Assembly: GCA_043802345.1 (NCBI GenBank)
Contig: JAZDLC010000163.1
Coordinates: 1-10,254 of the forward strand
DNA from: JAZDLC01 sp043802345
GTDB taxonomy: Bacteria; Planctomycetota; B15-G4; JADJEK01
Length of the DNA stretch: 10,254 nt
Reading direction: 5' to 3'
In this document: positions 6,431 through 10,254 of the stretch, piece by piece
How positions within the stretch are numbered: the stretch's first letter is position 1
Layout of the letters: every line of letters starts with the position of its first letter
Notes under the pieces: generated by a model
The model's input: only the letters and a program-made list of their open reading frames with translations
What the model was told of the DNA's origin: nothing
The model's database searches: none
Position numbers and translations under genes: made by a program

Positions 6431-7570
6431 ATGGCAGGGAACCCTCTCGCACGGCTGGCCGACCTGGGTCAGAGCGTCTGGTACGACTTCATTCGCCGGG
6501 ATCTCATCGCCTCCGGAACGCTGGCGAAATACATCGAGCAGGATCGGCTGGCCGGGATGACCTCGAATCCCACCATCTTCCAGCAGGCGATCGCCGGCAG
6601 CGACCTGTACGACGAGGAGATTCGCTCCGCACCCAGGGAACTGGCCCCAAAGGCCCTGTTCGAGAGCCTGGCGATCAAGGAGATCCGGGCGGCCGCGGAC
6701 CTGTTCCGGCCCGTCTACGATCACACCGGCGGCAAGGACGGACATGTCTCGTTGGAGGTTGCGCCGAGCCTCGCCCACGACACCGCCGCGACCGTCTCGG
6801 AAGCCCGCCGCCTCTTCCAGGCCTGCGACCGGCCGAACGTGATGATCAAGATCCCGGGCACCCGGGAAGGCCTCCCGGCCATCGAGACCTGCCTGGCCGA
6901 GGGGATCAACATCAACGTGACGCTGCTCTTCAGCGAGGAGCGGTATATCGATGTCATGGAGGTCTGGCTGAGAGCCATGGAGCAACGGGCCGATCACGGC
7001 CTTCCGGTGGACAGGGTGGCTTCGGTCGCGAGCTTCTTCGTCAGCCGGTCGGACGGGAAGGTGGACAAGGCAATCGACGTCCGGCTGAAGAAGCTCAAGT
7101 CCGCCGCGGATCGCTCGAGGCTCTCCGCGCAGAAGTCGAAGCTGGGGATCGCGAACGCGCGCATGGCGTACCAGGCCTGGATCCGAACGATCCGCGACAC
7201 TCCCCGGTACCACCGCCTGCGGGAAGAAGGCGCCGCGGCTCAACGCCCCCTCTGGGCGTCCACCTCCACCAAGAACCCCTCGCTCCCGGACATCTACTAT
7301 ATCGAGGCCCTCGCCGGACCGGACACGGTCAACACCGTCCCCCCCCACACCTACGAGGCGTACCGGGACCACGGAGAGCCGGAGGCCCGGGTGGAACATG
7401 ACCTGGAAGAGGCTCAGGCGGCCTTTGTCACCCTCGAGGAGTTCGGCATCGACTTCGCCGCCATCAGCTCCGACCTGGAAAAAGAAGGAGTCGCCGGCTT
7501 CGCGGAATCGTTCGAGACTCTGCTGGAGTCGATCACTACCAAGCGAGAGCAGATCGACCGGCCGGCGTAG
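6431..7570 (+). CDS. tal: Transaldolase
   Basis: Transaldolase moves a dihydroxyacetone unit between sedoheptulose 7-phosphate and glyceraldehyde 3-phosphate in the non-oxidative pentose phosphate pathway, in the cytoplasm. The Schiff-base lysine is Lys140 in VMIKIPGT. SNPTIF is at 45-50, Asp19 in SVWYDFI matches the catalytic Asp, and LEVAPSL (Glu near 109), INVTLLFS and VASFFVSRSDGKVD are typical family blocks. The 379-residue length fits the longer transaldolase class found in actinobacteria and others, not the roughly 320-residue TalB type. I prefer ATG 6431, with GGAG seven bases upstream, over the in-frame ATG 6365: the extra 22 residues (MIDIDCGFEYEYDV and on) are translated from the GTACTC repeat and look non-coding. 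No other pentose phosphate genes are next to it. It stands between two ABC systems on the same strand. Confidence 0.93.
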   Translation: MAGNPLARLADLGQSVWYDFIRRDLIASGTLAKYIEQDRLAGMTSNPTIFQQAIAGSDLYDEEIRSAPRELAPKALFESLAIKEIRAAADLFRPVYDHTGGKDGHVSLEVAPSLAHDTAATVSEARRLFQACDRPNVMIKIPGTREGLPAIETCLAEGININVTLLFSEERYIDVMEVWLRAMEQRADHGLPVDRVASVASFFVSRSDGKVDKAIDVRLKKLKSAADRSRLSAQKSKLGIANARMAYQAWIRTIRDTPRYHRLREEGAAAQRPLWASTSTKNPSLPDIYYIEALAGPDTVNTVPPHTYEAYRDHGEPEARVEHDLEEAQAAFVTLEEFGIDFAAISSDLEKEGVAGFAESFETLLESITTKREQIDRPA

Positions 7571-7602
7571 CAGGCAGTTCGGTTGGCCGGCGCTGATCCT
7601 GA

Positions 7603-7625
7603 ACGGCCCGAATGATCCGGGCCGT
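7603..7625 (+). terminator. GC-rich hairpin after tal, possible terminator
   Basis: ACGGCCCG (7603-7610) and CGGGCCGT (7618-7625) form a perfect eight-pair stem with a seven-base loop, 32 bases after the tal stop. No T-run follows directly; only CTTTCTCCTTT appears some 25 bases later. It could be a weak or atypical terminator separating tal from the next operon. Confidence 0.45.
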
Positions 7626-7663
7626 GCGGCGTAGAGCATACCCGACGATCACTTTCTCCTTTC

Positions 7664-7668
7664 GGAGG
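7664..7668 (+). promoter_or_regulatory. Shine-Dalgarno GGAGG deciding a TTG start at 7676
   Basis: GGAGG lies seven bases before TTG at 7676, the first residues being MTPQDTLLEVERLSY. The match and spacing support the TTG as initiator of the ABC-2 ATPase gene. Confidence 0.65.
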
Positions 7669-7675
7669 CCGGTTC

Positions 7676-8434
7676 TTGACACCACAGGACACGCTGCTCG
7701 AGGTCGAGCGGCTCAGCTACTCCTTCAACGGGCAGAAGGCCGTGGACGATATCTCCCTGTCGATCCGGAAGGGCGAGATCTTCGGCCTGCTCGGGCCGAA
7801 TGGGGCTGGCAAGACCACCACCATCTCATGCATCGCCGGGCTGCGCCAGTCCGCCTCGGGGGAAATGCGCTTCGCGGGATCACCGTTCGCCCCCGCCAGC
7901 CGCGCCAGCCATCGCGGCCGGCTGGGAGTCGTGCCTCAGGAGTTGGCGCTCTACGACTCGCTCACCGCCCGCGAAAACCTGCGCTTCTTCGCCAGCGTGT
8001 CGGGCCTCGGCAAGCAGGCCGCCGATCTGGAGGCGCAACGCTCCCTGGAACTGGGCGGCCTGTCCGATCGGGCCGATGATCGGGTCAGCACCTACTCCGG
8101 CGGCATGAAGCGCCGGCTCAATCTGGTCGTCGGCTGCCTGAACAACCCCGACCTGATCATCCTGGATGAGCCGACCGTGGGCGTCGATCCCCAGTCCCGC
8201 AATCACATCTTCGACGCCCTGGAGAAGCTCAGCGAGGACGGCCACACCCTCCTCTACACGACTCATTACATGGAGGAAGCGGAGCGGCTGTGCAGTCGGA
8301 TCGCCATCATGGACCGGGGACGGATCGTCGCCATCGGCTCCGCCGATGAGTTGGCGGACAGGGCGGGCATTCCGGGCGCCGACCTGGAACGGGTCTTCCT
8401 GGAGCTGACCGGCAAGAGGCTTCGCGACGGATGA
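7676..8434 (+). CDS. ABC-2 exporter ATP-binding protein (CcmA/NatA/DrrA type)
   Basis: This 252-residue ATPase powers an ABC-2 exporter. Walker A is GPNGAGKT (40-47), the signature is YSGGMKRRL (from about 140), Walker B is LIILDEPTVGVD (about 158-169), and TTH carries the switch His near 197. The MKRRL signature variant and the PNGAG Walker A are typical of the CcmA/NatA/DrrA branch that pairs with ABC-2 permeases. The gene starts at TTG with a strong ribosome site and its last four bases (ATGA) overlap the permease start, indicating coupled translation. It is short for the NatA type, lacking a long C-terminal extension. Substrate cannot be read from the sequence; drugs, lipids and polysaccharides are all handled by relatives. 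Confidence 0.9.
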   Translation: MTPQDTLLEVERLSYSFNGQKAVDDISLSIRKGEIFGLLGPNGAGKTTTISCIAGLRQSASGEMRFAGSPFAPASRASHRGRLGVVPQELALYDSLTARENLRFFASVSGLGKQAADLEAQRSLELGGLSDRADDRVSTYSGGMKRRLNLVVGCLNNPDLIILDEPTVGVDPQSRNHIFDALEKLSEDGHTLLYTTHYMEEAERLCSRIAIMDRGRIVAIGSADELADRAGIPGADLERVFLELTGKRLRDG

Positions 8435-9795
8435 ACATCTTCAAGGCCTCCTGGACCATCGCCAGGAAAGACCTCCGCGTCTACTTCAGGGACCGCACCG
8501 GCATGGCGCTCGGGTTCGGCCTGCCGATCGTGCTCGTGGTTGCGTTCGGCTTCATCTACAAGATGACCTTCGGCTCCGAGGGGGGCATGAGCCGCACGAC
8601 GCTCTGGGTCGCGGACGAGGATCAGACTCCGGCGAGCGACGCCTTCGTCGGACAATTGCGCGTTTCCAACATGCTCCGGGTTCAGCCGGACCCCGGGGAA
8701 GCGGGGCAGGCGAGAGAGAAACTGCGGTCACTGGTCGAGGATGGCGAGGCCCATCATGCCCTCGTGATCGAAGGAGGCTTCGAACAGGCGCTTGAAGAGG
8801 GCCGCCTCCCCACCCTGACCCTGTACCAGGATCCTGGCCGGGAGCTGGAGTCCCAGATGATCTCCATCGGGATGATGCAGGCGTTCCTCGCCACGGATCC
8901 GGAGAAGATATCCCCTCTCCTGACGGCCCGGGCGCTGCACCTCAGCGGCCTGCCGGAGTCGTTCTCCGAGAAGGTCCTGGCGCTGTCCACCTTCTTCAGC
9001 AGCTCGGTGACGTCGCTCTTCAAGGAAGCCGGCGGCGAGCCTCTCGAGCAGCAGAGCGGGGATCCCGAGGAGGAGAGCTCGCCGGGGAGGCAGGGCGGTT
9101 CGTTCTCGGAGGTCATGACCGGTCTGGTCCCGGTGGAAAAGGTCGACGTCAAGCCGCCCGAGCGTCCGAGGCAGCTCAGCTACATGCTGGCCCACAACAT
9201 CGCCGGCATCAGCATCATGATGCTCATGTTCGGCCTGGTGGCCTGCGGCACACTGCTGATCAAGGAGCGGGACCAGGGCACGCTGCAGCGTCTCATGCTG
9301 TCCTCGCTCCCACGGGAATCGCTGCTGTTTGGCAAGTTCCTCTTCACTGCATTCATTGGCGCCTGCCAGTTGGCCGTGATGTTCGCGGCCGGCGCGGTGA
9401 TCTTCCAGGTGAACCTCCTCCAGGATCCGGTCACGTTGCTCGTCCTGAGCCTGACGCTCATCTTTTCGGTGACGGCGTTCGGCATGCTGATCGCCGCCTT
9501 CGCCCGCACGACGAACCAGGCGGAGGGATCCTCCACCATCATCATCCTGCTGATGTCGGCGCTCGGCGGCGCATGGTTCCCGGTGTACATGTTCGACCTG
9601 CCGACGGCCGGTGAGATCGCGACCCGCTGTACCCTCACTTTCTGGGCCATGAGCGGATTCCAGGGCATGCTCTGGTACGGCAAGCCATGGAGCGACCCGG
9701 CCATGCTCACGGACATCTCCGTGCTGCTCGGATTCGGCGTGGTGGCAAGTCTTGCCGCGGTGGCATTGTTCAGGAGGAGGTACGTCGGGAACTGA
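8431..9795 (+). CDS. ABC-2 type exporter permease
   Basis: This 454-residue inner-membrane permease pairs with the overlapping upstream ATPase. It begins with a cytoplasmic RKDLRVYFRD segment typical of ABC-2 permeases and has six likely membrane segments, near residues 22-42, 254-275, 299-327, 333-356, 366-388 and 424-446. A large soluble domain of about 210 residues sits between segments 1 and 2, as in NatB/YhgE/YbhS-like exporters. It contains an acidic low-complexity stretch (GDPEEESSPGRQGG) around residues 210-224. KERDQGTLQRLMLSSLPRESLLFGK is split here as KERDQGTLQRL then SSLPRESLLFGK, and is the usual coupling-helix region that contacts the ATPase. It ends RRRYVGN, TGA, 20 bases before the next gene. 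Substrate unknown. Confidence 0.88.
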   Translation: MNIFKASWTIARKDLRVYFRDRTGMALGFGLPIVLVVAFGFIYKMTFGSEGGMSRTTLWVADEDQTPASDAFVGQLRVSNMLRVQPDPGEAGQAREKLRSLVEDGEAHHALVIEGGFEQALEEGRLPTLTLYQDPGRELESQMISIGMMQAFLATDPEKISPLLTARALHLSGLPESFSEKVLALSTFFSSSVTSLFKEAGGEPLEQQSGDPEEESSPGRQGGSFSEVMTGLVPVEKVDVKPPERPRQLSYMLAHNIAGISIMMLMFGLVACGTLLIKERDQGTLQRLMLSSLPRESLLFGKFLFTAFIGACQLAVMFAAGAVIFQVNLLQDPVTLLVLSLTLIFSVTAFGMLIAAFARTTNQAEGSSTIIILLMSALGGAWFPVYMFDLPTAGEIATRCTLTFWAMSGFQGMLWYGKPWSDPAMLTDISVLLGFGVVASLAAVALFRRRYVGN

Positions 9796-9815
9796 TCTCT
9801 GGTACCGTGTGCTGG

Positions 9816-10254
9816 ATGCGGAAACGGCCGACCAAGACGATCCGGGCGCTCTGCCTTGCGCTGCCCATTCTCCTCGTGGCCGTGCCCCTCGCGCCCACGC
9901 TCCTCTCCACGCCTCCCCTGAAGTGGGTGGCGGAGCGACTGCTCCTCTCCGACTCTTCCCTGACGGTGCGCGCCTCGGCGATCGGCCTGAGCTGGTTGGG
10001 CCCAACCGACCTGGAGGGCCTGATCGTCTCACCCCGGGATTCAGCAAGCGAACCGCTGCTCGAGGCCTCCAGGGCCAGGCTCTTCATCGGGCTGATCGGC
10101 TTGCTGCGCGGCGACGCCGTCACGGAATGCGAGGTTGCAGGAGTCTGTCTGAACCTCCGGCAGGGCGGCGTCCGCGATGGCGCGCTGGAAGAGCACTCGG
10201 CCCGCTGGAAAAGCGTCTCCCTGACAAACGGGTCGGTCCGGATTCGAACCCCCC
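9816..10254 (+). CDS. AsmA-like membrane-anchored protein (3' partial)
   Basis: An open frame of 146 codons runs off the window end without a stop. It starts MRKRPTKTIRALCLALP with a basic head and one hydrophobic segment (about 11-30), so it is a signal anchor or signal peptide. The following part (LTVRASAIGLSWLGPTDLEGL, about residues 50-70; LLEASRARLFIGLIGLLRG; VCLNLRQGGVRDGALEE) has the repeating beta pattern of the start of AsmA/TamB-like envelope proteins, which bridge inner and outer membranes and move lipids. ATG 9816 is preferred; GTG 9807 is in frame, and neither has a clear ribosome site, so translation may be coupled to the permease 20 bases upstream. The frame reads well in codon use like its neighbours. 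Family call is moderate because only the N-terminus is present. Confidence 0.6.
   Translation, partial: MRKRPTKTIRALCLALPILLVAVPLAPTLLSTPPLKWVAERLLLSDSSLTVRASAIGLSWLGPTDLEGLIVSPRDSASEPLLEASRARLFIGLIGLLRGDAVTECEVAGVCLNLRQGGVRDGALEEHSARWKSVSLTNGSVRIRTP

Noticed and set aside
6359..7639. Minus-strand 426-codon open frame opposite tal
   Set aside because: It is antisense to a clear transaldolase and shows no recognisable domain.
8728..10047. Minus-strand 439-codon open frame
   Set aside because: It spans two plus-strand genes, is extremely rich in Arg, Gly and His, and has no family resemblance; typical of a shadow frame.
1..10254. Genome-wide reassignment of TGA to Trp
   Set aside because: TGA ends ybbA, ybbP and both ABC-2 genes at natural C-termini and tight junctions, and Trp is encoded by TGG throughout.

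Overview
The window is high-GC, densely coded bacterial DNA with short intergenic gaps. It shows no tRNA, rRNA, CRISPR array or insertion sequence. A predicted lipoprotein and a partial AsmA-like membrane-anchored protein point to a diderm (Gram-negative-type) bacterium. The style of the AsmA-like start suggests Planctomycetota or a similar environmental phylum, but this is only an impression and rests on no search. TGA is clearly a normal stop here: it ends ybbA, ybbP and both genes of the 3' ABC exporter, twice at tight junctions with the next gene.

Layout. (1) Bases 1-794: the 3' part of an enterochelin-esterase-like alpha/beta hydrolase whose start lies before the window. (2) Bases 861-2098: one ATP-grasp ligase-type gene, broken into three reading pieces by an in-frame TGA at 1089, a frameshift near 1199 and a second TGA at 1625. 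Both TGAs sit where I expect Trp. The pieces are best read as one pseudogene, or as one gene with sequence errors, next to an apparently intact esterase. (3) Bases 2126-6271: a tesA-like lipoprotein GDSL hydrolase on the minus strand, divergent from an ABC ATPase (ybbA-like) and an 855-residue two-domain FtsX-type permease (ybbP-like). This is the same arrangement as tesA/ybbA/ybbP in E. coli. (4) Bases 6272-6430: a gene-free gap with GTACTC hexamer repeats in direct and inverted orientation. (5) Bases 6431-7570: a transaldolase of the pentose phosphate pathway. (6) Bases 7676-9795: a second ABC exporter, made of a CcmA/NatA-type ATPase and an ABC-2 permease that overlap by 4 bases. (7) From 9816 to the end: the start of an AsmA-like protein.

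How the genes work together. YbbA and YbbP should form a MacB/LolCDE-like inner-membrane machine, with TesA as a periplasm-facing or membrane-anchored lipase. The 7676-9795 pair should form a separate ABC-2 exporter. The esterase and ATP-grasp pair looks like a two-gene enzymatic module of unknown product whose ligase half is damaged. The most notable observations are this broken ligase with two Trp-to-TGA sites and the GTACTC repeat cluster before the transaldolase gene.
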